The position numbers and the translations under genes were made by a program. Of a DNA stretch of 64,000 nucleotides, positions 21,953-32,159 are shown piece after piece (the stretch's first letter is position 1; every line of letters begins with the position of its first letter). The notes under the pieces are model-generated. The model was not told where the DNA came from, made no database searches, and saw nothing but the letters and a program-made list of their open reading frames with translations. This DNA comes from Semisulcospira habei (lineage: Eukaryota > Mollusca > Gastropoda > Semisulcospiridae), in contig BTPG01000005.1 in the NCBI GenBank assembly GCA_036245525.1, positions 181,040,838 through 181,104,837 of the forward strand. Direction: 5' to 3'.

Positions 21953-22076
21953 AAAGGTGACGTGTTAGGGATGATGGCAAACTTCAGCCTTTGGCTTAAA
22001 AAAAAAATTAATGATTAGTATTTTTATTTGAAGGCTGTGTGTATATCAATGGAAAAAATAAGCTAATGTAAAAGGC

Positions 22077-22079
<3 letters not shown>

Positions 22080-22156
<77 letters not shown>
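22080..22156. repeat. (CA)n microsatellite
   Basis: Uninterrupted CA dinucleotide over about 76 bp. Confidence 0.97.
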
Positions 22157-22158
<2 letters not shown>

Positions 22159-22635
22159 TCAAGAGGATCTTGTAGTTGGATGGTGTTCAATATTTTTCCG
22201 GCAGTGAACCAGCTAACCGGTTAACGAGAAAGCGTCATGTTCACGCAAGCCTCTGTAAAACTGTCAATAAAACATGATGTAACGGCGCACAATAATTTAC
22301 GGCATAAAAATGGGACAAAATACAAATGTATATTGCGTAAGCTCATCTATAACTGTCTGAACCGGAAAACAAAACGCATAGCCTGCAGCCACCCACCGTC
22401 AAGCTGTGGAATGATTAATGCGCTCTACCAGGCGGGTTCATTTATTTGCATAGAAAGCGGTTTTCTTTTTTCTGACCAATGTTTTGTGTTACAAAAGAAC
22501 TGAGGACATCGACCGCACAGCCTATATTTTGTAACAAGTTTATCAGACGATATATTATTAAGTTTTTTTTTTTTTTTCAGAAGTGAATGAGTTTCTTTTC
22601 GGCACTGTGAAATATTAATAAAGCCATCTCGTACT

Positions 22636-23609
22636 GTTTGCGGGACACTCCACAGATAGAACCATTCGTACTAAACATCTTTTTTTAATAGAAGTGTACT
22701 TGTGGCGGGGAGTACTAAGCATCTTATTTGAATAGAAGTGTACTTGTGGCGGGGAATACTAAGCATCTTATTTGAATAGAAGAGTACTTGTGGCGGGGAG
22801 TACTAAGCATCTTATTTGAATAGAAGTGTACTCGTGGCGGGGAGTACTAAGCATCTTATTTGAATAGAAGTGAACTCGTGGCGGGGAGTACTAAGCATCT
22901 TATTTGAATAGAAGTGTACTTGTGGCGGGGAGTACTAAGCATCTTATTTGAATAGAAGTGTACTTGTGGCGGGGAGTACTAAGCATCTTATTTGAATAGA
23001 AGTAAACGTGTGGCGGGGAGTACTAAGCATCTTATTTGAATAGAAGTGTACTTGTGGCGGGGAGTACTAAGCATCTTATTTGAATAGAAGTGTACTTGTG
23101 GCGGGGAATACTAAGCATCTTATTTGAATAGAAGTGAACTTGTGGCGGGGAGTACTAAGTACCTTATTTGAATAAAGTGCACTTGTGGCGGGGAGTACTA
23201 AGCATCTTATTTGAATAGAAGTGTACTTGTGGCGGGGAGTACTAAGCATCTTATTTGAATAGAAGTGTACTTGTGGCGGGGAATACTAAGCATCTTATTT
23301 GAATAGAAGTGTACTTGTGGCGGGGAGTACTAAGCATCTTATTCGAATAGAAGTGTACTTGTGGCGGGGAGTACTAAGCATCTTATTTGAATAGAAGTGT
23401 ACTTGTGGCGGGGAGTACTAAGCATCTTATTTGAATAGAAGTGTACTTGTGGCGGGGAGTATTAAGCATCTTATTTGAATAGAAGTGAACTTGTGGCGTA
23501 CTCCCCGAGTGGGTCTATCTCAGCGGGGAGTACTAAGCATCTTATTTCAATAGAAGTGAACTTGTGACGTACTCCCCGAGTGGGTCCCAATGGGGAGTAT
23601 CCCGCAAAC
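22636..23609. repeat. 44-bp minisatellite bracketed by inverted ends
   Basis: About 20 units of 44 bp (agtactaagcatcttatttg, aatagaagtgtacttgtggc, gggg) run from about 22668 to 23560. The array sits between gtttgcgggacactcc (22636-22651) and its inverted copy ggagtatcccgcaaac (23594-23609). The last two units carry an added gtactccccgagtgggtc, which can pair with ggggagtac. This looks like a small inverted-repeat element whose interior expanded. Confidence 0.88.
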
Positions 23610-23863
23610 CGGTGCGGGACAAACACAGCATAATGAACTGTACTTGTCCTTTCTAGGCGTGTTTCTTTCTTTGTTGGGATTTTTTCTTTACAGCTCACAC
23701 TCTATTCAGTCCGCGAGAGGGTCGAATCCAGAACTAGCCAACTGCAAGAGCCTTGAAGAGCAAACTGAACAAACCAAAGGTGATCGAGACAAGGGGTGGT
23801 AACGACAGCACACATTCCAAGGGGAATTATTCCACACCGGGCAAAGCTCGTCCAGATGGCACC

Positions 23864-24065
23864 CAATGGTTGTTTAGTTCGGGGTTTCACGCCCACGGCA
23901 CCGACTGAAGCGACAGTAGACGGCCCTGACTGGCGGATTATGGAGGACAGAGGGGCAGTTATTGCATGTAGAGTACGACCTGAACACTGATCAGTTCAGG
24001 CGCACTCCAAATGTCCGCCACTTTGATTCACCAGGACCTTTCAACGGATATGCTATTGAACAAAC
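23864..24065 (-). mobile_element. tRNA-type SINE (family S), 5'-truncated
   Basis: ttgtttagttcggggtttca, then cggccctgactggcggatta, gtacgacctgaacactgatc, accaggacctttcaacggat. It matches 30244-30544 but ends before the tRNA-like head. Confidence 0.75.
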
Positions 24066-24128
24066 ATAGTCGCGAGCGCACGACAAATAATATACAACCA
24101 GTAAATAAAAGATGGTCATCAACAGCCA

Positions 24129-24324
24129 TTAACCCCTTGGCTGCCAGCGGACGCGGATTTCGTTTCTGAAGCCACTGTACACTGACCGACATTGGCGTGA
24201 AGAACACAAATCAAACGGGACCAGACGTGGGCACACAGAACACGGGACCAGCAAGAGACATAAATCTTCATGAGCCCCCGCGATAGCGGGGGCTCATGAG
24301 GATTTATGTCTCTTGCAGATGGGT
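24129..24324 (-). mobile_element. TPal-A MITE, right end replaced by SINE-like repeat
   Basis: TTAACCCCTTGGCTGCCAGC at the left, perfect palindrome 24251-24316 around ccgcgatagcgg. The right arm stops at gatgggta, where the R3 repeat begins. Confidence 0.8.
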
Positions 24325-24700
24325 AGTTGATTGATTTACATTGCTTAACGTCCCGACAGCAACAAGACTTTCTCAGGACGTGCCTGCACTGCTTGTTAAA
24401 AAAAAAAAAAAAAACCCAACTAAAAAGAACATTGAATGTATGTCGCCAGCCGGTCCAATACGTTAAATAAACCTACGACATGTGGCCTAAATAAAGATTA
24501 GACCATTTAGCAACACACATCCAATATCAAGAGATACAGGCAGCGCAGACAGTAGGGAGAGTTTTAAAAAGGCAAATACAGGTGAATGGACCAAGGGTAG
24601 AGAGAAACGCATGTCCCAAAATAGAGGGGAAAACCCACCCTGTGGGGCTGACCAGGGAACTAAAAAGTAGTTAACCCCACCCAAGTCCCCCAGGTCGTTT
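24325..24700 (-). mobile_element. SINE-like dispersed repeat R3
   Basis: gttgattgatttacattgct, taacgtcccgacagcaacaa, gactttctcaggacgtgcct, then ccagccggtccaatacgtta to aagtcccccagg. A second copy lies at 29948-30605. On the minus strand its end is a stem-loop (cgtcc...ggacg) followed by TTAAGC, like the tails of family S and the mini-retroposon. Confidence 0.75.
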
Positions 24701-24925
24701 GACATCAGAGCGCACAACGTTTTTCGCAAAACAAATCTCCGCAAAGAACCACTTTTCTGTACCAATCTTACAACAAAAATCATTCAGTGACAGTGGACTA
24801 TATATATGATCTACTTTTTTAGAAACTCCAACACTGTGTCAGTTTAGGTTTACTGTTGTAAACATTCGGAATTTTTTTTTTTAATGAAATGACTGATTTT
24901 ACATTCCAAAATGTGCCCCCCCCCC

Positions 24926-24960
<35 letters not shown>

Positions 24961-25134
24961 CCAAATTAGGCCCAGTATAAGAAAGATCCATTTTCACGTG
25001 AATTGCCCAAGTTTTCAGACCTGAAACAGCGCAGGTATACATGAAGGCTACATGCTTGACCTCGATATTGAAACCTGCCGGGGCTCTATTTTGGGTATTG
25101 ACAATGGCTTGTTCTTGTCTTTTCACCATTTTTT
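24701..25134. other. No gene; poly-C tract
   Basis: C homopolymer tract at 24916-24959 with one t interruption. The glycine-rich minus-strand frame over it is an artefact. Confidence 0.7.
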
Positions 25135-25137
25135 GTC

Positions 25138-25163
25138 TACCGTATTGAAAAATACGGTAGACT
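25138..25163. repeat. 26-bp perfect hairpin
   Basis: tctaccgtattgaaaaatac, ggtaga. The half-sequence aatacggtagactttg recurs at 26585. Too short to classify. Confidence 0.6.
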
Positions 25164-25319
25164 TTGAAATGGGGCTGTCGGAGCGCATTCCGGAGCATGC
25201 ACAAGGCGTTTATGGCGTGCGGGGCAGAAATTCTGGCAAAGAAGTAACAAGATAAAAATGACGTCCCGTCCAGCTACGCAAACCTTGCTAAAGAACGTCT
25301 TTTGGGCGCCAAAGCGCCG

Positions 25320-25385
25320 TGTGTGTGTGTGTGCGTGTGCGTGTGCGTGCGTGCGTGCGTGCGTGTGTGTGTGTGTGTGTGTGTG
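25320..25385. repeat. (GT)n/(GC GT)n microsatellite
   Basis: Alternating gt and gcgt units. Confidence 0.95.
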
Positions 25386-25734
25386 AGACAGCGACTAGAG
25401 CCCGTGTTTGAGAACAGACAAGCTTGAAATTTTTTGATATTGTCCATAAAAGAATTATCTCGAGTCTTTTTTCGATTTTTTAAAATTAAGATGCTCACTG
25501 GCAGAAAATGGCCGTTTCTCAAAAACCGGTTGCTCCACACTTGATTCCGTATTTTTTTTTTAATTGTTACTAGATATTTTGCATATAAAAGGAGCCGGAG
25601 ATATTGAATAAGTTCGTTAACCAGCATTGTACCTCTAGAACGTTTTGAGTGATAATGAATTTTTTAAAAAATATATATTTTAACGTTTTCGGGATTAATT
25701 TCACCATTTATATGGGTTAATCTTAAAACAATTG

Positions 25735-26110
25735 AATCTTTTTTTTTTACGAAAAACAAAACAAAACATTCTTCTCATTAATAATCGCATGATTTTTTTT
25801 GCATACGGTATTTACATTAGCCTACAGTTTGTCTCGGCTGTCGGGTACGATTCGGTCAATTGTGACCTCTATGCACTAGGTGTGAAAATCAGACAATTTT
25901 CTGCACCACCTTTTTTGGAGTCATGTGTAAAACATTTAACTTAACTTAAATTTTCTTTTACGAAAAAAAAAACTATCTTCTCATTAATACCCGCATGATT
26001 TTTCATAAACAGTCTTTGAATAGGCCTGCTGTTTGTCCCAGCCCTGGGGTAGGATTAGGTCAAATTTGTGACCTGTAAGCCCTAGGCGTGAAAATCAGCG
26101 AGAAAATTGC
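25735..26110. repeat. Diverged tandem duplication, about 210 bp
   Basis: The 25738-25935 stretch (ttttacgaaaaa, cttctcattaataatcgcat, tgacctctatgcactaggtg, tgaaaatcag) recurs at 25958-26105 (cttctcattaatacccgcat, tgacctgtaagccctaggcg, tgaaaatcag). Both contain the word tttgtc before a g-rich tgt(c/g)g stretch. No coding signal. Confidence 0.7.
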
Positions 26111-27096
26111 AAAGTTGATCCTCTGATACGTCAAATGTTAGTACTGCGATGAGTCACGTATAACATCGAGTCGTCACTATGAACACGGCAAGTGGGACTA
26201 ATGACGTCATGACGTGAAGCTTAAAGTGACGTCATTTCGCTGTTCGTGTTATTATTCTTCTTCAGACTAGATATTCTACGCCAGACCACAGAGATTATGA
26301 ATGGCGGGGAATTGCCCTGTGTCCGTCTTTATTCCAGTGTGTGCCAGTGTGTGTGTGGATCAGAGGGTGGGTTAGAGCAGAAGGAGATGCATTCCTGTCG
26401 CTACACGAGGCCACAGAAAGTACTAATGTCGGGAAGCCCCGTCTGTCCGTCTTTATTTGTGTGCGCCGACGTGTGTGTTGATCAGAGGCTGACTTAGCGA
26501 GGAGGGAAATGGATCAGCATAATAAGCCTAAAAATATGAACAACTCTGAATGTTTCTAAAAGATAACGCATCTGAGTTCCAAACAATACGGTAGACTTTG
26601 GGATAAAATCCTCATCTTGTTTACGACTGTAGAGCAAAATCGGCATATCAGGAGTTCAGTAAAAAAAAAAAAAAAAAAAAATGAGGTCAATTGCCACTTG
26701 TTCTTAAAGTGGAGCAGAAAAGTGTTTCTTTGCGGAGATATTTAGGAAAAACACTGTGCGCTCCGATGTCAGACGGCCCATACCTCAGATTTTCGAACAA
26801 CGTTAGTTATTGTCTCGTATTTTACGCTGCATGTGTATTCTTTTTGCGGGCTGGAGATTAGATGCCAATTGCCATATATACATGTACGAAGGCGACAAGG
26901 GATTTAACTCTGCGCTGAGTTGTTTCCCTTTGTATGTGTACAAACAGGAAGAGCGTCAGCCGACGGTCCATGTTCTTCATAGTGAAGCGCAATATGGATT
27001 TAATAAACCACTGCATCATCCTTGGGGCGGGATGCATCACTGTCACGTTACATGAAAGCGCTCGAGCTGATTAGCGAGTGCAAATAAAAACAGACC
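26111..27096. other. No gene recognised; paired TGACGTCA words and a local duplication
   Basis: Two TGACGTCA octamers (26202-26209 and 26227-26234) lie in a weak inverted repeat. A roughly 130-bp duplication follows (tgtccgtctttattccagtg at 26321 and tgtccgtctttatttgtgtg at 26447). A poly-A run is at 26663-26681. No exon is evident. Confidence 0.5.
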
Positions 27097-27639
27097 AAAG
27101 CCCTCCGCTCCAGTTGAAAAAAGTGTGGAGTTCCAGAGAGCTGTCACAACACACCAAAGTCCGGATTTTCAACTCCAATGTAAAAGCAGTTCTCCTATAT
27201 GGAGCAGAGACTTGGAGATTGACAAAAACCACAGTCAACAGAGTACAGACCTTCATGAACAGTTGCCTTAGAAGAATTTTGAAAATCCTCTGGCCAGAGA
27301 AGATCAGCAACGTCAGACTCTGGGAGAGAACAGAGCAGATAACAGCAGAGAATGAAATTGGGCGAAGAAGATGGGGATGGATCGGTCACAGTCTGAGAAA
27401 GCCAGCTTCCAGTATCACTAGGCAGGCATTGTCATGGAACCCCCAGGGAAAGAGGAAAAAAGGTAGGCTGATAAACTCCTGGCGTCGAGACCTCCAAGCA
27501 GACATCAAGAGACTGGGAACCACCTGGAGTAGAATCGAAGGAGAAGCACAGGACAGGAGTCGCTGGAGGTCTCTCGTCGACGGCCTATACCCGGGTAGGG
27601 GTGACAGGCGTAAGTAAGTAAGTAAGTAAAGCCCTCCGC
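27097..27639 (+). mobile_element. 5'-truncated RTE-like LINE insertion with 12-bp target duplication
   Basis: The direct repeat aaagccctccgc (27097-27108 and 27628-27639) brackets the insertion. The element ends in a short tandem tail (taagtaagtaagtaag). A perfect duplication, 5' truncation and a tandem 3' tail are the hallmarks of target-primed reverse transcription. Only the C-terminal part of the ORF was copied. The duplication is unmutated, so the insertion looks recent. Confidence 0.92.
27111..27617 (+). pseudogene. Non-LTR retrotransposon ORF, C-terminal fragment
   Basis: The 169-residue open fragment contains the segment LLYGAETWRLTK, a short CLRRILKI stretch, WERTEQ, RRRWGWIGHSLRKP, and a final W-SLVDGLYPGRGDRRK. 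I recognise this as the region downstream of the reverse transcriptase in RTE-like LINEs common in invertebrates and schistosomes; the exact clade is not settled. The endonuclease and reverse transcriptase domains were lost by 5' truncation, so it is inactive. The frame is open to the end. The stop codon (27615-27617) lies within the taag tail repeat, so coding sequence runs directly into the tail. Nearby frame residues before 27111 belong to the host DNA. Confidence 0.85.
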
Positions 27640-27756
27640 ACGGACGAGGCAATTTTCCTTCACCGTCCCTCTGAAGAGCAACTCCGGACAGTTGATCTGT
27701 TTGAAAACCGTGATGCATCATCTTAAGCCTTTCTCAGGACGATGTTTGTTGCCGCC

Positions 27757-27987
27757 ATAACCCTTTCACGGCTGCCAGTGATCGCAGATTATGCTTGTGA
27801 ATCTTTGTTAGTTCACCGCCCAAGAGCCCAGCCGTCCAAGGAGCAAGGGTACACAGTGAGGTCGACAAGAGGGATAGATCCTCGCGGGGGCTCATGAGGA
27901 TCTATGCCTCTTGCATGAAGTGCGACATCTTCACGAGTCTCTTGTAGTTGGATAGTGTCCACTTGTTCTCGGCGGCGAAGGGCTTAA
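27757..27987 (-). mobile_element. TPal-A MITE, palindrome shortened
   Basis: Left end ataaccctttcacggctgcc (TTAA mutated to ATAA) and right end ctcggcggcgaagggcttaa. The palindrome at 27865-27914 has lost most of the left arm. Confidence 0.75.
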
Positions 27988-28940
27988 AATGAATTATTTG
28001 ATTGTGTTCACTTATTCTCGACGACGACGGGTTTTAAAAAAAGATTTTTCTATAATAAAAAAAAAAAAAACATTGTGTGATGCATTTCCGAGAAGCGAAT
28101 TTAAATCAAATTTGCTGCATTTTTTCACAGTCGCAGATTCACTATACAGAACCCCCTTTAGTCTCAGAATGTAATTGGAACCGATCTACCAACACGAGGC
28201 AAACATTCTCACGAAACATTGCAGCTGCAATGGCTCATGCAAGTCTATGTCTGTTGCATGAATTGGACTGCAGAGTGTAGCTGCTTTGACAACTTTCTCT
28301 AGCCCCTAAATCAAATGCAGAAAAATCGTATCATATTAAATCCTGAATCTTTATTGCCGACATTTATTGGATTTTCAAGGGTACACGACGAAGAGAGGAG
28401 AAAAAAAAAATAAAGGGGAAAAACTGACAAAAGAAAAAAAAAAACAAAGAGAAGAAACAAAAAGAAAAGAAAGGAACCGAGCAGAACAAAAAGAACAGAA
28501 AACAAAAAAAAAAAAAAGAAAAAAAAAAAGAAGGAAATGGAACGAAGCGGAACGTAACAGAACAGAACAGAACAGAACAGAACATAACATAACATAACAT
28601 AACATAACATAACATAACATAACATAACATAACATAACATAACATAACATAACATAACATAACATAACATAGCATAACATAACAGAACCAGAACACAACA
28701 CATCACAACAGAAAAGCGAGTGGTGCCTTGCAAAATAAAGATGAATAGAAACACGATAGCGTTGATGACAAGGACAACACTGATCACGACGCCGCAGATG
28801 CTACTGCTTTAGATTATGTCAATTATGAGTCCACGACGGCGATTAAATATCGACGACAAAGAGGACTGCAATTATTTCATCGCGAGAACGCTTACGTCAT
28901 CAGTGTACGTCGATGCGATGGTTCAGTTACTAGCTCGGCC
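27988..28940. other. No gene; A-rich sequence and (AACAT)n microsatellite
   Basis: Poly-A run 28058-28071, A-rich purine sequence 28398-28540, then (AACAG)n/(AACAT)n at 28558-28686. Minus-strand frames (MLCYV repeats) are artefacts of the pentanucleotide repeat. Confidence 0.8.
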
Positions 28941-29268
28941 TTAACTGATTCCCTCCCCGACACACCACAGCAAGACATGGATCGAGCGTGATAGTTCGAG
29001 GGTAGTGCCAGAATAGCTTGGCGCCCATAGGCGCCAAGCTATTCTGGCACCACCCTCGAACTAGCATGCTCGATCCATGTCTTGCTGTGGTGTGTATTAC
29101 AATTCTAGAGACAGATCGAGAATGATAGTTCAAGGTCCATAGGCGCCAAGCTATTCCGGCACCACCCTTGAACTATCATCCTTGATCTGTCTCTAGAATT
29201 GTAATACATTCCCTCGGAGGGCAACTTCAAACTTTGGGCATTTCGGTCCTCGGGGCAGAACGTGTTAA
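28941..29268. mobile_element. TPal-B double element: two palindromes between one pair of TTAA ends
   Basis: TTAACTGATTCCCTCCCCGA at the left and cctcggggcagaacgtgttaa at the right. Inside, 28960-29095 is a 136-bp palindrome extending into the outer arms (acacaccacagcaagacatg ... catgtcttgctgtggtgtgt) with about three mismatches. It is followed at once by a second palindrome at 29096-29205 (attacaattctagagacaga ... tctgtctctagaattgtaat), whose left stem lacks part of the core. Ordinary copies carry one asymmetric arm of each kind; here each arm is present inverted. Confidence 0.88.
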
Positions 29269-29301
29269 ACCTTCAACTAACGAACAAGGACAGTTGCAAA
29301 G

Positions 29302-29388
29302 TTAACCCCTTGACAACTGCAGACGATACCGGTCGGCGGGAAAGAGGCGTGACTGCCCGTCTTTTCCGCAGTAGCAGCCACGGGGTTA
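29302..29388. mobile_element. Short TTAA-bounded element without long hairpin
   Basis: TTAACCCCTTGACAACTGCA at the left and ttccgcagtagcagccacgg, ggttag at the right, 87 bp. The ends resemble TPal-A, but the central palindrome is absent apart from a weak cgggaaagaggcgtgactgcccg. Could be an internally deleted copy. Confidence 0.55.
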
Positions 29389-29518
29389 GCCCGTTACACT
29401 AACAAAGCTTATCTCGAAGTAAGAGGACCACGATAACAGGAAAGCGATAAGTGCATGTTGATTTGAAAAGTGTCAGTTGTGAATGCATTAGAACACCCTT
29501 GCTACTGCTAGGATTTAA

Positions 29519-29793
<275 letters not shown>

Positions 29794-29947
29794 AAAAAAC
29801 CAACCCACTTTGCTGCCGGCAACGGACGAAAAATCATGTATTGGAAAGCAGTGTAAATACAACATGGAATTAGGGATAACGAAAATGGAATATTTAAATC
29901 TGTGAATAATCCCAACAATCCATGGAACACGGATATGAGATAAGATG

Positions 29948-30605
29948 GTTGGTTGTACATTGCTAAATGTCCCGACAACAACAAGACTTTCTCAGGACGT
30001 GCCTGCACTGCTTGTGAAAAAAAACACAACTAAACAGAATATTGAATGTATGTCGCCAGCCGGTCTAATATGCTAAATAAACCTAAGACCATTTAGCAAC
30101 ACGCATCCAATATCAAGAGCTACGGGCAGCGCAGACAGTAGGGAGAGATTAAAAAAGGAAAATACAGGTAAATGAACCAAGGGTAGACAGAATCACATGC
30201 CCCAGAATAGAGGGGAAAACCCACCCTGTGGGGCTGACCAGGGTTGGTTAGTTCGGGTTTAACGTCCACGGCACAGAAGTGATAATGGACGGCCCGGACG
30301 GGCGGGTTATAGTGGACAGGGAAATCTATTACCTATGGAGTACGACCTGAACACTGATCAACTCAGGCGCACTCCAACTGTGCCACTCTGATTTACCAGG
30401 ACCTTTCAACGGACATGCCCGCCTTTCCCCCCTGGATTGCGAGTCCAGCTACCGGGGCGGAACGGGGATTCGAACCCCCGACCCGGCGATTCCTTTCGCT
30501 CTCCTGCTCCGACGCTTAACTGCCTGAGCTTTTTCGGAATCTGATGACCAGGGTGACCCTGCGAACTAGTAAAAAGTAGTTAATCCCACATAAGTCCCCC
30601 AGGGC
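29948..30605 (-). mobile_element. R3 repeat copy split by a family S SINE
   Basis: R3 sequence at 29948-30243 and 30554-30605 is continuous once the SINE at 30244-30544 and one copy of the 9-bp repeat are removed. This matches the unsplit copy at 24325-24700 (ggggctgaccagggaactaa). Confidence 0.85.
30244..30544 (-). mobile_element. Full-length tRNA-headed SINE (family S)
   Basis: 301 bp flanked by the direct repeat tgaccaggg (30235-30243 and 30545-30553). On the minus strand the 5' end has a tRNA-like promoter: aagctcaggcagttaagcgt (A-box region) and gggggttcgaatccccg (B box), so RNA polymerase III transcription is likely. The body carries cctggtaaatcagagtggca and gtcgtactccataggtaata. The 3' end is a stem-loop with arms gtcca/tggac followed by GTTAAACCCGAACTAACC. 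Shorter copies lie at 23864, 49665 and 54578. Confidence 0.9.
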
Positions 30606-30714
30606 AGACCCGGGTGGGGGCGGGGGCGTGGGGGTGGGGGGGGGGGATATGAGATATAGAGGCCAGCAAGAGGCAAAAGAGAAAGAAAAAGAAAAAAAGC
30701 AACATCAACCAAAA
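30606..30714. repeat. G-rich and purine-rich spacer
   Basis: ggtgggggcgggggcgtggg tract (30612-30645), then an isolated cagcaagaggcaaaag (30664), a duplicate of a TPal-A stem start. Confidence 0.6.
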
Positions 30715-30840
30715 GCAAGATGCAAAGAACCTCATGAGCCCCCGCGAATGCGGGGCCTCATGAGGTTCTTTGCCTCTTGCAGTTGAGTAGCGGGTGTTCG
30801 CCTTTCTTTTTTTTTTGGCAGTTGATGGGGTTACACAGCT
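30715..30840 (-). mobile_element. TPal-A MITE, left arm missing
   Basis: Palindrome 30715-30780 of the aaagaacc subtype (as at 20970). The right end ttggcagttgatggggttac is a decayed TTAA end. Confidence 0.7.
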
Positions 30841-31527
30841 CTGTCTCGGATACAGCGACCGACGTCATTTTGGAGTTATATTCCTAGATCAGACTCGTAC
30901 CAAAGATAGCAGTCAGTGCCTTTAGACATGAAGGTCGTCCAAGCAGTAACAAAGGCACCCTTTCGCGCTGTGTCGAGGTCATGAGGCCAGCCGCATGAGT
31001 GAGCTTAGTCTCTGCGCCAGCCAATAAGCAAACTGCTCCGCTACGATGCAGCTCGCCTGGTGCCTGTCGCAGGAGTAACGGATCCCTGAGCACGGCGGCA
31101 TGCGTACTCCGTAACAGGATACTAGTACCGCAGACAGAGGAAGAAATTTGTTACTAAGACCTTAAAGGCCCGCTATCGCCGTAACTGTTCAAAGATATAC
31201 TTCTGTAACAGATGGTTACGAAACGCTGCACACAGGTCTAGACATGGTTCATTTAGACACAGGACAATCCAGCTCAGCACACGTCGTCTTTATATCAAGT
31301 CACATGACGATGACTCCACTCCGTTCTAGAAATGCAACGCTTTCAGTTCGAGAAACAGCTATAAATAGATTGACACGCTAACAGCTGCGCAGAATAAAGC
31401 AGTGCGATTACGCGTGTGATTTTGCTGCGTGTCCCAACTGTTGTTAAAGTTTATTAGTGTGTCGGCAAGGCATAATAAACACAAATGGTGCTGAAATGTG
31501 TCTTCAAATCTACGCGTCAATGGCACT
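30841..31527. other. No gene recognised
   Basis: A decayed relative of the 18072 palindrome lies at 31013-31078. Otherwise unassigned; the short minus-strand frame has no motif. Confidence 0.5.
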
Positions 31528-31745
31528 TTAAACCCGTACAGTGCCGAGAAAATGTTAACACTCCCAACTGCAAGAGGTATAGATCCTCATGAGCCCCCGC
31601 AGATGAGGGGGCTCATGATGATCTGTACCGCTTGTTGACACCACTTTGAATCCGTGTTCCTGGGACAGCTAGCGATGCCTTTGGTGTTGTATTAAGGCAG
31701 ATTGCAGAAACACAGTCTGTGTCAACTGGAACTGAAAGCGGTTAA
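31528..31745 (+). mobile_element. TPal-A palindromic MITE adjoining the 32-bp array
   Basis: TTAAACCCGTACAGTGCCGA at the left and aactgaaagcggttaa at the right. Palindrome 31570-31635 with a few mismatches. The 32-bp tandem array starts at the right TTAA. Confidence 0.82.
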
Positions 31746-32159
31746 TAACATTATAGTCTCTGATACTTTACAGTTAATAAGACTATAGTCTCTGATACTT
31801 TACAGTTAATAAGACTATAGTCTCTGATTCTTTAGTTAATAACACTATAGTCTCCGATACTTTACAGTTAATAAGACTATAGTCTCTGATTCTTTATTTA
31901 ATAACACTATAGTCTCCGATACTTTACAGTTAATAAGACTATAGTCTCTGATTCTTTAGTTAATAACACTATAGTCTCCGATACTTTACAGTTAATAAAA
32001 CTATAGTCTCTGATTCTTTAGTTAATAACACTATAGTCTCCGATACTTTACAGTTAATAAAACTATAGTCTCTGATACTTTACAGTTAATAACATTATAG
32101 TCTGTGATACTTTACAGTTAACAATAAGACTATAGTCTCTGATACTTTACAGTTAATAA
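31742..32159. repeat. 32-bp tandem array, left part
   Basis: Units of 32 bp (ttaataagactatagtctct, gatactttacag), alternating with a 29-bp variant ending gattctttag, which gives a roughly 61-bp higher-order repeat. Each unit holds the palindrome gactatagtc. The array is broken at about 32159 by LINE copy A and resumes at 35155. Confidence 0.92.

Noticed and set aside
22668..23560. Regular 44-bp repeats resembling a CRISPR array
   Set aside because: Units are contiguous with no unique spacers and there is no cas-like gene; it is a minisatellite in a eukaryotic context. The same applies to the 32-bp array (31742-35967) and the 27-bp array (14446-14958).
26202..26234. Paired TGACGTCA sites as a cAMP-responsive promoter
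   Set aside because: No transcription start, TATA element or downstream gene is evident, and the octamer also occurs in transposon copies here. Noted only as a word.
30455..30544. Possible tRNA gene on the minus strand
   Set aside because: A- and B-box-like words are present, but the sequence continues into a SINE body with a target duplication, and no complete cloverleaf could be drawn. The R4 heads at 37380 and 41040 were judged the same way.
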